In this document: positions 42,760 to 50,977 of the stretch, piece after piece | Layout of the letters: each line of letters begins with the position of its first letter | Position numbering within the stretch: the first letter of the stretch is position 1 | IMG/VR virus record: IMGVR_UViG_3300037278_000114 | Span: 62,001 to 126,000 of that record | Source: a virus | DNA length: 64,000 nucleotides | Strand: one strand, 5' to 3' | The notes under the pieces: model-generated | What the model was told of the DNA's origin: nothing | What the model saw: the letters and a program-made list of their open reading frames with translations, nothing else | Databases searched by the model: none | Position numbers and translations under genes: made by a program

Positions 42760-43387
42760 GGGTCTCTTGGTACTCCAACCACGCTGGCAATTTCCGTACC
42801 ATCTTTGCCTTGACTTCTTCGATACTAACCGGGTAGAAATCCCAAACATCCACTCCAACATCAAAAGAAAGAGTGTGGTCTTCAGGGAGCATTCCATGTG
42901 AATGTCCATAGAGCATGAATGCCCCTCTGAAACTATTGTGCCACACTTTCATGGCGTAGTGGCAAAGAACAATAAGCTGACGCTTATCCCCTTCAAAGTA
43001 AGGGCTCCCGAGGCTGAGTTCTTCAAGCTGCCTGTACCAGATGAACGCCCCCTTCTTGGCAAGCTTAGTTGCAATCTGGTCGTGATTACCCTCAAACTGA
43101 TACCGCTGACCAATAAGCCGCTTGCGATAAGCCATCGCTCTCTCTTCAGTGGTCTTAACCGCGAAGTCACCAAGGTCGTACACAAGGTCACCGGGTCTTA
43201 CCCGCTCGTTGTTCCGAGCAATGATGGTTTCATTCATCTCATCCACAGTAGAGAACATAGGTCGGGGAATGGTGGCTCCGGGGAGGAGCACACCATTCTC
43301 ATCGACCTTACCCTTCACCATGAACTGGTGGTCAAAGTGCAAATCTGATGTGAAGAAGATGTTAGGGTAGCCCTTTAAAATTTCCAT
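42734..43387 (-). CDS. calcineurin-like metallophosphoesterase
   Basis: 217 aa. All five metal motifs are in order: FFTSDLHFDH, GDLVYDLGDF, EGNHD, LCHYAMK and LYGHSHG. This compact form, without extra domains, is common in phages; substrates are unknown and may be phosphodiesters or nucleotides. The start is uncertain (43387 or 43396; no clear ribosome site). Confidence 0.85.
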   Translation of the reverse strand: MEILKGYPNIFFTSDLHFDHQFMVKGKVDENGVLLPGATIPRPMFSTVDEMNETIIARNNERVRPGDLVYDLGDFAVKTTEERAMAYRKRLIGQRYQFEGNHDQIATKLAKKGAFIWYRQLEELSLGSPYFEGDKRQLIVLCHYAMKVWHNSFRGAFMLYGHSHGMLPEDHTLSFDVGVDVWDFYPVSIEEVKAKMVRKLPAWLEYQETLKGLGRVE

Positions 43388-43428
43388 ACTCAACATGTTA
43401 CATGTATGGAAACTCCAGAGTCAACCCT

Positions 43429-43608
43429 TTAGTATGGCAACTCAAATGGGGGCGGAGCATCGGCGGTCTCTTCAATCAGAGCCTTGTCAGCTTCGGCGTC
43501 CATAGCCGCCTTGCGCTGGTTCTTCCATGCTGCGAAGCCGGAAGTATGAACAAAATAGATGACGTTGGAAGCACGAGGGGCAGGGACGACGTGGATAGGC
43601 TGGGGCAT
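43429..43608 (-). CDS. small hypothetical protein (59 aa)
   Basis: MPQPIHVVPAPRASNVIYFV start, Ala- and Glu-rich end, with GGGAGAATCAC before the ATG. The good ribosome site, packing and normal codon use support it. Function unknown. Confidence 0.6.
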   Translation of the reverse strand: MPQPIHVVPAPRASNVIYFVHTSGFAAWKNQRKAAMDAEADKALIEETADAPPPFELPY

Positions 43609-43694
43609 GTGATTCTCCCTTCATTTGCGTACATGCACTTTGCACACCTCTGGTTATACCCCTATGTGCGGCGTCGCACTGATCTGTTTTGCTC

Positions 43695-43916
43695 TTACGA
43701 GGCGGATTTCTTCCTCTTATTATTAGGTTCAGCCACCGGAGCCGGGAGAGCCTTCGGCTTCACAACCACAGCCTTGGGGGGCGTATGAAGGCGAATGAGG
43801 GCGTTCTTCTCCTCACTGAAATCGTTCTTGCCATTCGGTGTGGTATAGTAGGTGACCCCTTCAACCGTAACTAGCTCGTAAACCGGGGTGAGCGCGAGGT
43901 ATTCTAGTTCGCTCAC
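43695..43916 (-). CDS. small hypothetical protein
   Basis: 73 aa, strand-rich first half (LVTVEGVTYYTTPNGK) then a Pro-, Ala- and Lys-rich tail. ATGA-type overlap with the gene upstream. Confidence 0.55.
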   Translation of the reverse strand: MSELEYLALTPVYELVTVEGVTYYTTPNGKNDFSEEKNALIRLHTPPKAVVVKPKALPAPVAEPNNKRKKSAS

Positions 43917-44356
43917 TGCATTTCCTTGATGATTCCCTTGATGGTCTCAAACGCAAGCTCGAACGTAGGTACGCGGTAATCGCAGTGCTCAGCAAGCCAA
44001 GGGGAGGGGAATTCGTCGGCGTTGACCACGACCACCCACTTGTCCAGATTCTCGTAGGCGTCGAACATCTCCATGGCCGTGCCGTAGCTGGGCTTGGGTG
44101 AGTAGACCAATAGGATGTCGGCGGAACGGTAGTCGGTCTTGTCGCCCTTCACAATCAGGTGGCGGATGTGGGGGCTCATCTCCTGCCCACGATAGTCACG
44201 ACGCATAGGGTCGAGGACGCGAATGGGGCCAATCTCTTCACTGTTGTGGTTGAAATACTTCTTGGCCGCTGCACGCCAGTCCTTACACTCTTCATCGGTG
44301 CAACTGTTGATAGGACCTGCCAAGTATATGATTTTTACGTTATGTGCGAGAATCAT
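43913..44356 (-). CDS. nucleoside 2-deoxyribosyltransferase-like protein
   Basis: 147 aa. KIIYLAGPINS at the start, a Asp/Ser-rich central strand (SADILLVYSP) and YGTAMEMFDAYE (the Gly-Thr-x-x-Glu helix with the likely catalytic Glu) match the fold that cleaves or swaps the base of deoxynucleosides. In phages such enzymes adjust or protect nucleotide pools. A related protein is at 47.2 kb. Confidence 0.7.
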   Translation of the reverse strand: MILAHNVKIIYLAGPINSCTDEECKDWRAAAKKYFNHNSEEIGPIRVLDPMRRDYRGQEMSPHIRHLIVKGDKTDYRSADILLVYSPKPSYGTAMEMFDAYENLDKWVVVVNADEFPSPWLAEHCDYRVPTFELAFETIKGIIKEMQ

Positions 44357-44498
44357 TAGTCACTTCCTCTTTCTCTACGTAGCATACGCAGATGATGCAA
44401 TCGCATCGCCTACAGTACCCAATCCCCTTGTGAGGGCACACTGTCGATACAAACTCGTCGTTGAACACGTCGCCACATTTATCACAGCTAACAATCAT
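44340..44498 (-). CDS. 52-aa zinc-finger protein
   Basis: MIVSCDKCGDVF, then CPHKGIGYCRRCDCIICVC: nine cysteines and a histidine, enough for two zinc sites in 52 residues, RING-like or treble-clef-like in spacing. AGGAG seven bases before the ATG. The end overlaps the start of the next gene by 17 bases. Confidence 0.65.
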   Translation of the reverse strand: MIVSCDKCGDVFNDEFVSTVCPHKGIGYCRRCDCIICVCYVEKEEVTNDSRT

Positions 44499-44500
44499 CG

Positions 44501-44876
44501 TTACACTCCTAATTTTTCTGCTGCGTCTTCATCGAATTCAAAATAGTTTTCGAACAACTCTTCTCCGGGGTGGATGTCACGAACCGCTATGTCTACATCC
44601 GGCTCCGCAAGGGTCATCAGGTTAGGCGTATCCGAATGGTTGAAGTACCTTGCGTCATCCGCCGATACGACGTAACCCCCCACCCCATAAAGCCGAATAG
44701 TGGCGAACGGTCGAACGTGCCGGTTCCGGCAATTCGTCCACCAATTCCTTGGGGATGCGGTGGTCTACTCCTTCTCGGAACTCCCATATGACCGTGCCCT
44801 TGGGAATGAATTCAGCAGCGAACAACCCCAGCCCATGGACTGTGCTTGGCCCAAGTTGTGTCTTGACTAGAATCAT
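44501..44876 (-). pseudogene. SET-domain protein gene with one-base frameshift at a G run
   Basis: The first frame (ATG at 44876, ATGA overlap) has STVHGLGLFAAEFIPKGTVI, the SET N-terminal strand. The second frame has DDARYFNHSDTPNLM and HPGEELFENYFEF, the SET active-site and C-terminal motifs that bind S-adenosylmethionine and lysine. They join at six G (44676-44681, C on the plus strand); one G fewer gives one frame of about 124 codons. Either a programmed slip, a recent mutation or a sequence error. SET enzymes methylate lysines and are rare in phages. Confidence 0.75.
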
Positions 44877-45604
44877 GCCGCGCCTTCGCAATAGCTACAG
44901 TCGTTACTTACAATACCCCGATTAGTATGCCATCGAACATGATTGACCCTAATAATATTGCGAGATGACGTGTGGTCTGTCTTTTCTCGTTCTAAACGTT
45001 TCTGACTAATAAAATTACGGGTAGTTTCTTTCTGGCTCCGACCATACATTGGATTATTTGACCCCTGAGCATTTTGAGACCGAACTTGACGTAACGTGTC
45101 TGATGTGGGTCTCCCCCTAGCCTTCATGGAAATTTTTTGTTTAGTCGCATCTGACAGCGTTCTGCCCACACAGTATTTGTTGCCTTTATGTGCAGCCCCT
45201 ATCTTCTTTCGAGTGGCGTCACTAGGAGATACACCTTTGTTCCACGAGGGGACGCCTAGTTTGGACTTACGCAATTTATCTTTGGTTTCTGCTGAATGCC
45301 TAAATCCAGTGGTACCCTCACCCCCATCTGTGAGATTATAGCCAAGGGTTGTATCGTTAGTATGATACCTTTGGATAAAGTACCTCTCTTGTTCGGCTAA
45401 CTCTTCTTCAGAGGATGCCCCATGGGATAAGGGTACAACCAAAAAAGCCCCTACACCGTACTTACGTATTGCTGCATGAAGGTAGTATTTACTCCCCCGT
45501 TTAGCCGCAGCTAGATGCTCCGACCACCTACGTGCTACATATTTTACGGTCTTTCCTACATACTGCTTCCCGTTGACTCTGTTGTAAACCATGTAAACTA
45601 TCAT
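44873..45604 (-). CDS. GIY-YIG homing endonuclease
   Basis: 243 aa. MIVYMVYNRVNGKQYVGKT, then RRWSEHL, the catalytic Glu in ELAEQERYFI, and TLGYNLTDGGEGTTG. The C-terminal half holds several NUMOD3-type repeats (RHSAETKDKLRKSKLG, SDATRKKIGAAHKG and more) for DNA reading. It lies between the Mre11-like nuclease and the SET gene, with AGAGG before the start. Confidence 0.88.
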   Translation of the reverse strand: MIVYMVYNRVNGKQYVGKTVKYVARRWSEHLAAAKRGSKYYLHAAIRKYGVGAFLVVPLSHGASSEEELAEQERYFIQRYHTNDTTLGYNLTDGGEGTTGFRHSAETKDKLRKSKLGVPSWNKGVSPSDATRKKIGAAHKGNKYCVGRTLSDATKQKISMKARGRPTSDTLRQVRSQNAQGSNNPMYGRSQKETTRNFISQKRLEREKTDHTSSRNIIRVNHVRWHTNRGIVSNDCSYCEGAA

Positions 45605-45619
45605 GAATAAAGACCTCTA

Positions 45620-46612
45620 TTATAGTTCACATAGTTCAGTAATCAAGGAACGCAGCTTCGGTTCATCGGCTGGGCAGAGAGCGTTGATGACTTCTCGTGG
45701 GTCGGTTGACTCGATGTCCCCAACCTGCTCGTCCATGGCGATGAAGAACTCTTTCAGTTCGTCCGACTTCACCACGTCAACGACTTCCTTGTCCGCCGTC
45801 TTGAACGCAATGTTCAGAGGGCTGACCGGGATTTCCTTTTCCTTATATCTAATACCGTCTTCAGCGAAAGACAGAATGGTCGCCACGACAGGTCGCGTCA
45901 CTTCATCGTAATCATATGCAGCACGAGCGAGTGAGCCAAGGTTAACGTGTGTTATTCCTCCGACTTCAACCGTCTCGTGACGAGAGTGGTCGTGTCCCCA
46001 CAGCATGAAGTCATAGTCTAGGTGCTCAATCTGGTTGTAGCCAATCGCTTCACCAAACATACCACCACCATTCCCCGGCTCACCATACGAGTGGACAATC
46101 GCGATGCGATGCTGAACGCCATCTGGCCGAGGCCCTGTGGCGAGGAGCCGCTGAAGAGTCTCGGCACCATGCTCATAGGGGAACGTCTCCACCAGCACGT
46201 TGACTGTCTCTGCCTCGTTGACGAATAGGACAGGCTCATCGTTCAGATTGTGGCAAGCTTTAGCTGCAAATAGCAAACCGATGGGTTGGGTGGGAATCGT
46301 ATCCATTCTGTCGAATGAAAGGTCGTGATTTCCAATGGCAGTGTAAACCGGAAACTCTCTCAACAAATGCAACAGAGGGAAAAGAAGGCTGAACCCATTG
46401 GCGGGGGACTTAGGGTTCTTGACGTGGAATATGTCACCCCCGCAAAGAGCCACACCCTTGAGCTTCAAGGTAAGGTCGCGGATGAATGCTATCTTGGCGA
46501 GGATGGAGGACTGGTAATCGTCCTGCCTACGACCGGGCGGCTTCGTGGAGAGATGCCAGTCAGTGCTGTAGACGAAATTTACTCTATCGTGTTGTAGCTT
46601 GACTATCTTCAC
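45620..46612 (-). CDS. sbcD: Mre11/SbcD-like nuclease
   Basis: 330 aa, GTG start. STDWHL (D18, H20), CGGDIFH, GNHD, and GHDHSRH are the phosphoesterase motifs of Mre11 and T4 gp47. With a Rad50 partner it trims double-strand ends for recombination and recombination-driven replication. The partner is present as two genes (11.8-12.4 and 49.6-51.0 kb). The C-terminal 80 residues, after the nuclease, would contact Rad50. Confidence 0.88.
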   Translation of the reverse strand: MKIVKLQHDRVNFVYSTDWHLSTKPPGRRQDDYQSSILAKIAFIRDLTLKLKGVALCGGDIFHVKNPKSPANGFSLLFPLLHLLREFPVYTAIGNHDLSFDRMDTIPTQPIGLLFAAKACHNLNDEPVLFVNEAETVNVLVETFPYEHGAETLQRLLATGPRPDGVQHRIAIVHSYGEPGNGGGMFGEAIGYNQIEHLDYDFMLWGHDHSRHETVEVGGITHVNLGSLARAAYDYDEVTRPVVATILSFAEDGIRYKEKEIPVSPLNIAFKTADKEVVDVVKSDELKEFFIAMDEQVGDIESTDPREVINALCPADEPKLRSLITELCEL

Positions 46613-47003
46613 GTATGTTTTTCCACCATTCGTTCACGTACTCTTTATCCTCATACTGAGGATTGTTGGTGAACTTCAAATCGTAAATCTTCTTCATCAC
46701 CTGATGGCTCACAATATGACCACCGATGACGTTGGCAGAGGAACCGGGAGGGGTGTTTGGCTCATACCAGTGAGTCTCACTCTCTCGCTTGGTGAGCACC
46801 CGGTCTTTCGGCTTCTGAGGTTCTGCCCAGAACGTACGGTACGGGTCAAACGTATCATCGTAGGGGCCTATCTGGCTGGCTCCGCACTGCATACAGTGGA
46901 ATGGGCCACACTGTACCATGCCCACGCCTACATCACAGAAATCAGCATCACACACTGAGTCGCAGTAAGGGCAGTTGTCCGTGAATTCTCCGGTGTAGCT
47001 CAT
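46584..47003 (-). CDS. zinc-ribbon protein
   Basis: 139 aa from the ATG at 47003 (ATGA overlap). CPYCDSVC...CDVG...CGPFHCMQCGAS gives two zinc sites in the first 45 residues; the rest is helical. It overlaps the start of the nuclease gene by 29 bases. Function unknown. Confidence 0.65.
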   Translation of the reverse strand: MSYTGEFTDNCPYCDSVCDADFCDVGVGMVQCGPFHCMQCGASQIGPYDDTFDPYRTFWAEPQKPKDRVLTKRESETHWYEPNTPPGSSANVIGGHIVSHQVMKKIYDLKFTNNPQYEDKEYVNEWWKNIREDSQATTR

Positions 47004-47230
47004 AACAGTTCGACTCCTGATTGCCATCCAATCCGTTTCAGATTGATGGCAGCGGTTCTAACCCGCGAGTACATCTCGTCGGCCACCGGGCACGTGCCAA
47101 TTTCTACATCCTCAGAACATTCGGTACACTTCTTCAGATGAGCGGCCAACTCAAGGTCAACCTTGAGGGCTGCTTCAATCAGTTCGAGTTGGGTGGAAGT
47201 TGGAACCCGCATGTGACCATGATGACGCAT
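47000..47230 (-). CDS. small hypothetical protein
   Basis: 76 aa. Helical, with CTECSEDVEIGTC in the centre, which may bind a metal. Part of the run of small genes upstream of the Mre11-like gene. Confidence 0.6.
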   Translation of the reverse strand: MRHHGHMRVPTSTQLELIEAALKVDLELAAHLKKCTECSEDVEIGTCPVADEMYSRVRTAAINLKRIGWQSGVELL

Positions 47231-47233
47231 CGC

Positions 47234-47620
47234 TCACCCCGCAAGTATGTCCGTGACCACGTAATCACCATCACCCAGCGGCTTGACATACTTCACCGGC
47301 AAGCCGAGTTCTACGGCGATACCAATCTCCGCAGTGACACCCTTGGACTGCTGCCAGCCATCGAGCATGAGAACCCAGCACTCATTGCAGCGAGAGAGCA
47401 TCGTCTCATCGAACTGCTTCCAGAACTCCCAGTGACCGGGGAGCTTGCAGACGGTTGCAATCGGGTGGGTGTGGCAGATGGGGGAGTAGAAGGACTTGTC
47501 CAAATACTTGTTCATCAAATAACCGGTGGCAACAGCGACACCGATGTTACGCATTTCCTCCACCATCTTATCGGGATGGGAGTAAGGACTGGCGACGTAA
47601 ACGAGCCTACCTCTCTGCAT
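47234..47620 (-). CDS. DUF1937-like, nucleoside deoxyribosyltransferase fold
   Basis: 128 aa. VYVASPYSHPDK at the start, a Trp/Phe-rich centre (FYSPICHTHPIA), WVLMLDGWQQSKGVTAEIGIA near the end. The pattern (strand, xSPYSH, GWxxSxGxxxE) is that of DUF1937, relatives of nucleoside 2-deoxyribosyltransferases. Second member of this fold in the window. Confidence 0.75.
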   Translation of the reverse strand: MQRGRLVYVASPYSHPDKMVEEMRNIGVAVATGYLMNKYLDKSFYSPICHTHPIATVCKLPGHWEFWKQFDETMLSRCNECWVLMLDGWQQSKGVTAEIGIAVELGLPVKYVKPLGDGDYVVTDILAG

Positions 47621-47645
47621 TTGCTACCCTCACCCATTCATCGCC

Positions 47646-47933
47646 TTACTCATTGTAAGTGGCGATGAGGGTCTTCTTGTCTGGTGTGTACAGGCTGAGT
47701 CGTGTCTTGTTGTGGCTGTTGAAATCGCAGTTGGGGCAGTGGCTCTCCAAGTGATAGAAGAGGGTGTGACCCTGAGTGCAGGTCATGTTCGTCCATGAGG
47801 AGTTAGGGTCATGGTGATGCCGCTTACCCTCCTCATCCCAGTAGTCATCGAAGCCCATGCTGGTGCTGCTGAAATAGCTGGGCGACGGGAGCTTACTGGT
47901 CTTTCCTTCTTCAACACATGCGGGACATTTCAT
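47646..47933 (-). CDS. small zinc-ribbon protein
   Basis: 95 aa: CPAC near the N-terminus and CPNC near residue 69, plus CTQGH between, arranged as a split zinc ribbon. GGAAGG precedes the ATG. Function unknown. Confidence 0.6.
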   Translation of the reverse strand: MKCPACVEEGKTSKLPSPSYFSSTSMGFDDYWDEEGKRHHHDPNSSWTNMTCTQGHTLFYHLESHCPNCDFNSHNKTRLSLYTPDKKTLIATYNE

Positions 47934-48311
47934 CTACGCATCCTTCCACACCTTGTCGGACTCTTGTTCGAGAGTACGGCTATTCTCGCTGTCCGCTATC
48001 CAAGTAATACCCTTCATCCGGGAAACCTTGGCTTTGAATTCTTCGCAAGCTTCTTCAGACTGGAACCATAGGCTGAGACCGGGCTGGCCTCCGCCGTACG
48101 TGCCCTTACCGCTGCACGAGCGACAGGTCTGCTCTTCATACATCCTGTCCCAGCCTCCGCCGTTGTCCACTTCGTAGGTCTGCACCTTACGACCACCACA
48201 CTCTTCACAAGTGCGGACGGGCCATTTGCGAACATCACGAGAGGCACGTTCGAGCGAGGCCCAGAACTTCCCCAGCTCCGTCCCCGGCTTCTTTCTCAGC
48301 TTGATTGTCAT
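47934..48311 (-). CDS. zinc-finger protein, DnaJ-type CxxCxGxG
   Basis: 125 aa. CEECGGRKVQ and CRSCSGKGTYGGG are the repeat units of the DnaJ cysteine-rich domain. No J-domain is present. Starts with an ATGA overlap to the DUF1653-like gene. Confidence 0.6.
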   Translation of the reverse strand: MTIKLRKKPGTELGKFWASLERASRDVRKWPVRTCEECGGRKVQTYEVDNGGGWDRMYEEQTCRSCSGKGTYGGGQPGLSLWFQSEEACEEFKAKVSRMKGITWIADSENSRTLEQESDKVWKDA

Positions 48312-48505
48312 ATGCGTCTGAACCTTGGAACTCTGACACCATCGACTTCAACAGATTCTTCGAAGATGGCAGCGGGTCGAGCCCATAGTGATTTGTGCTC
48401 AATTGACTCATACACTACAAGGGGCTCACCGTTCTCAGTATGTGTCGCCACACCGATGAGACGGTACTTTCCCCCCTTGTAGTGTTGATAGAGTTGGTCG
48501 TCCAT
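48308..48505 (-). CDS. DUF1653-like protein
   Basis: 65 aa, the full length of this family: YQHYKGGKYRLIGVATHTEN, then PLVVYES and LWARPAAIF. Function unknown; common in bacteria and phages. Confidence 0.8.
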   Translation of the reverse strand: MDDQLYQHYKGGKYRLIGVATHTENGEPLVVYESIEHKSLWARPAAIFEESVEVDGVRVPRFRRI

Positions 48506-48507
48506 GC

Positions 48508-49095
48508 TTACTCGACCACAACCTTGGCGGACGTGTCGATGTTGGTATCCTTACCAACCTGAGCCTTGGCAGTCTCCTGCCACGGGGTGCCTTCCTTAGC
48601 CACCTTGGCGGACGTGTCGATGGTCGGCTGCTTCTCAACCTTGGCCTTGATGTTGGCGACGAAGGACTCAACCTTGTCTTCCTCTGCCTTGAAGTCGGCC
48701 TTGACATCGCCGCCGATTACCTTGGCTTCGTCCTCAACAGCGGTTGCGACCTTCTTGGCCTCTGCTTCAACCTTGGCGACAGCTTCAGCCTTGGCCCTAG
48801 CGGCGGCAACGTCGGCCTTAGCCTTAAAAGCAGCCTCTTCCACAGCCGGGTCAACCTTGGCTGCTTCAACCTTGGCTGCTTCAACCTTGGCTGCTTCAGC
48901 CTTCTTGAGGTTGGCAGTGACTTCAGCGATGAGGGCGTCCGTGCTGGCCTTGAGCTTGGTCTTCAAGTCAACGTATTCCTTGGCGAGGGTCTCGGTCGGG
49001 AATGGGATTTTGGCGATGACGGTGTTCTTGTTGATGAGCGAGACTTCGAAGTTACCTTCGACAGTCTTGGTGTAAGTAATCTGCGCGAATTCCAT
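48508..49095 (-). CDS. Ala/Lys/Glu-rich helical protein
   Basis: 195 aa, beta-like N-terminal 50 residues, then a long low-complexity helix with AAKVE units and near the end two copies of xIDTSAKV. AGGAG precedes the ATG. It resembles stress or packaging-type coiled proteins in composition only. Confidence 0.65.
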   Translation of the reverse strand: MEFAQITYTKTVEGNFEVSLINKNTVIAKIPFPTETLAKEYVDLKTKLKASTDALIAEVTANLKKAEAAKVEAAKVEAAKVDPAVEEAAFKAKADVAAARAKAEAVAKVEAEAKKVATAVEDEAKVIGGDVKADFKAEEDKVESFVANIKAKVEKQPTIDTSAKVAKEGTPWQETAKAQVGKDTNIDTSAKVVVE

Positions 49096-49099
49096 AGGG

Positions 49100-49399
49100 T
49101 TAGTTCTCCTGTACGGCGTTGTATTTCTTCATCAAATCTTCACCCGCTACCAACTGTTCTTCGATGGCAACGAGCAACTCTTCAAGCTTTGCCCTTGATG
49201 CTTCCTCTAAGGCTCTTAGCTCTTTGATACTCATATCCTCAGGATTATCGATGCCGAGTTCCTTGAGGGCGGCGTAGGCTTGCTTCAACTTCTGCTCTTC
49301 AACACGAGCGTCCCCGATAATCTTCTCTCGGGCTGAGGTTAGTGACCGCACCTTTGCCTGTGCTTGCTTGAGCCGTTCCTGTGTGGTTAGTTCTGCCAT
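49100..49399 (-). CDS. coiled-coil protein
   Basis: 99 aa, almost entirely helical with regular heptads. Located between the Ala-rich protein and the Rad50 N-half operon. No family recognised. Confidence 0.6.
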   Translation of the reverse strand: MAELTTQERLKQAQAKVRSLTSAREKIIGDARVEEQKLKQAYAALKELGIDNPEDMSIKELRALEEASRAKLEELLVAIEEQLVAGEDLMKKYNAVQEN

Positions 49400-49442
49400 T
49401 ACCGAATCTCCATGCGGTTAATTCTGTGATAGGGAATAAAAA

Positions 49443-49637
49443 TTACACATTCGGGTGTGGACTTCCACCGGGCACGATAAGTTGAGGGCTGGCCTTGAAT
49501 TCCACCATTCCACCGTACCAATAGCCTTGAGTTTCCCTAATCAACTCGATGACCTTGTACGCAGCCATCTTGTCTTCCAACTCAAGGTGGAAGTTATAGT
49601 CCCCATCACGAGTTTGAACGAAAAGTTCTACTGACAT
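49443..49637 (-). CDS. small hypothetical protein
   Basis: 64 aa from the ATG at 49637, overlapping the Rad50 N-half stop by ten bases. Strand-rich (MSVELFVQTRDGDYNFHLE). Co-translated with the Rad50 half. Confidence 0.55.
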   Translation of the reverse strand: MSVELFVQTRDGDYNFHLELEDKMAAYKVIELIRETQGYWYGGMVEFKASPQLIVPGGSPHPNV

Positions 49638-50950
49638 ACGTGTTCCAATCCGTGCCCACACTTTGGGCACAAGCCTTTGGCTGCTTCGGCTGCTGCTTCT
49701 TCAGCGAGTTCCTGTCGGATGGTTTCAACCTCGCTATCGGCTATCCCTATGTGCGCTTCATACTCAGGTAACCCCACAGTAAGGTTCTCGTAGGATTTGG
49801 CTGCAACTATAGCGACCTTCATGTATTGAATACTGCTGGCGAGGGATTTCACTTCATTGAATTGTTCCTCAACTTTGTTGAGAACTCCCAGCACCGCCAC
49901 GTCGAGGGCTTCAGGACTGTACTTCTTCTCCACAGTAATCTCAGCCAGCCCGTTGCTCTGCTTGAGATTTAGTCCAATCTCTGCCCATATGTCGGAGATG
50001 CTATCCAAACTATTTACCAGTCGAGTGATGAACCGGGAGGTAGACAAGGCGTCCCCGGCGTTCCCCAGATTAACCACCAACTGAGTCATAGCCTCAATCT
50101 CGGTTAGGTTTGGTAACGACAAGGCATCTAGGAAGCCCTGTAGGGGCTCCAGACGGGCTTGATGCCTGAGAGTGGCACCTAACTGACCTACCAACCCCTC
50201 GTCCCGACGTATAGCCATCTCTAGCTGGTTCACGACCTCTGCAATGAGCGTAACCTCACCGGTAATCCCCAACAGCTTCGCGCTGCGTTCCTCTGCGGAA
50301 CGAATCTCAGTTGCGAGTGTACTTGCCTCACTCTTCCTCTGAGTGATGCGGAGGTTGGCTTCCTTCTTTCCGGTGTCCAACTTCTCAGTGCTACTGAAGG
50401 CCCCAAGAACCGCATTTATCTCGCTAGGCTTCCACCGGTCGGGGTCGATGAGGAACTGTGCTTTGTTCTGGCCGGAGAAGATAGGGTCAATAAGGTACTC
50501 TCCAATCTTCACTTCGCCAAAGCCCAGCTTGGCTACCTCGTCAGGGACTTTACCTCCGAGACTACTGTACTTATTCTGGTATAGGTTGACCTTCCCTTTG
50601 GGTGTGAGCAGTTCAGCCGCAGCGGTGGCTTCAGCTTCGCTGTCGTAGAGAACCTTAGTGTCGTCTCCAATGTGGAACTTGTGTGGGAGGGGAGTTAGAA
50701 CATATTTGGTCGAGCCCTTGCGTTTGCGAGTGGCCTTGATGTTGAGACCATCGAGTTCCAGTTCGACCTTGAGCGGCTCCTCCTGTCCATTACGCACATA
50801 CTCATCAGGGATGTCATTTCGCAACACCCCCTTGAGAGAACGGAACAGTGAGGACTTGCCATGGTTTGAGGGGCCGACCAGTACGGCCAACCCCTCAATG
50901 TCTAAGGAAACATCTGACCAACATTGAAAGTTTTTACAACTAAGACGCAT
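49628..50950 (-). CDS. N-terminal half of a split Rad50/SbcC ATPase, ending at the zinc hook
   Basis: 440 aa. Walker A GPSNHGKSS (26-34), the Q-loop FSGQNKAQF (Q161), then about 240 residues of coiled coil, and CPKCGH (C428, C431) twelve residues from the C-terminus. CPxC is the zinc hook at the tip of the Rad50 arm. There is no signature motif and no Walker B, which in ordinary Rad50 follow on the return coil. Those parts are in the separate gene at 11792-12448. The break sits exactly at the hook, so each arm is its own protein. Confidence 0.8.
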   Translation of the reverse strand: MRLSCKNFQCWSDVSLDIEGLAVLVGPSNHGKSSLFRSLKGVLRNDIPDEYVRNGQEEPLKVELELDGLNIKATRKRKGSTKYVLTPLPHKFHIGDDTKVLYDSEAEATAAAELLTPKGKVNLYQNKYSSLGGKVPDEVAKLGFGEVKIGEYLIDPIFSGQNKAQFLIDPDRWKPSEINAVLGAFSSTEKLDTGKKEANLRITQRKSEASTLATEIRSAEERSAKLLGITGEVTLIAEVVNQLEMAIRRDEGLVGQLGATLRHQARLEPLQGFLDALSLPNLTEIEAMTQLVVNLGNAGDALSTSRFITRLVNSLDSISDIWAEIGLNLKQSNGLAEITVEKKYSPEALDVAVLGVLNKVEEQFNEVKSLASSIQYMKVAIVAAKSYENLTVGLPEYEAHIGIADSEVETIRQELAEEAAAEAAKGLCPKCGHGLEHVCQ

Positions 50951-50977
50951 ACAACCCCTTGGATGTTTTTAGCTCAG

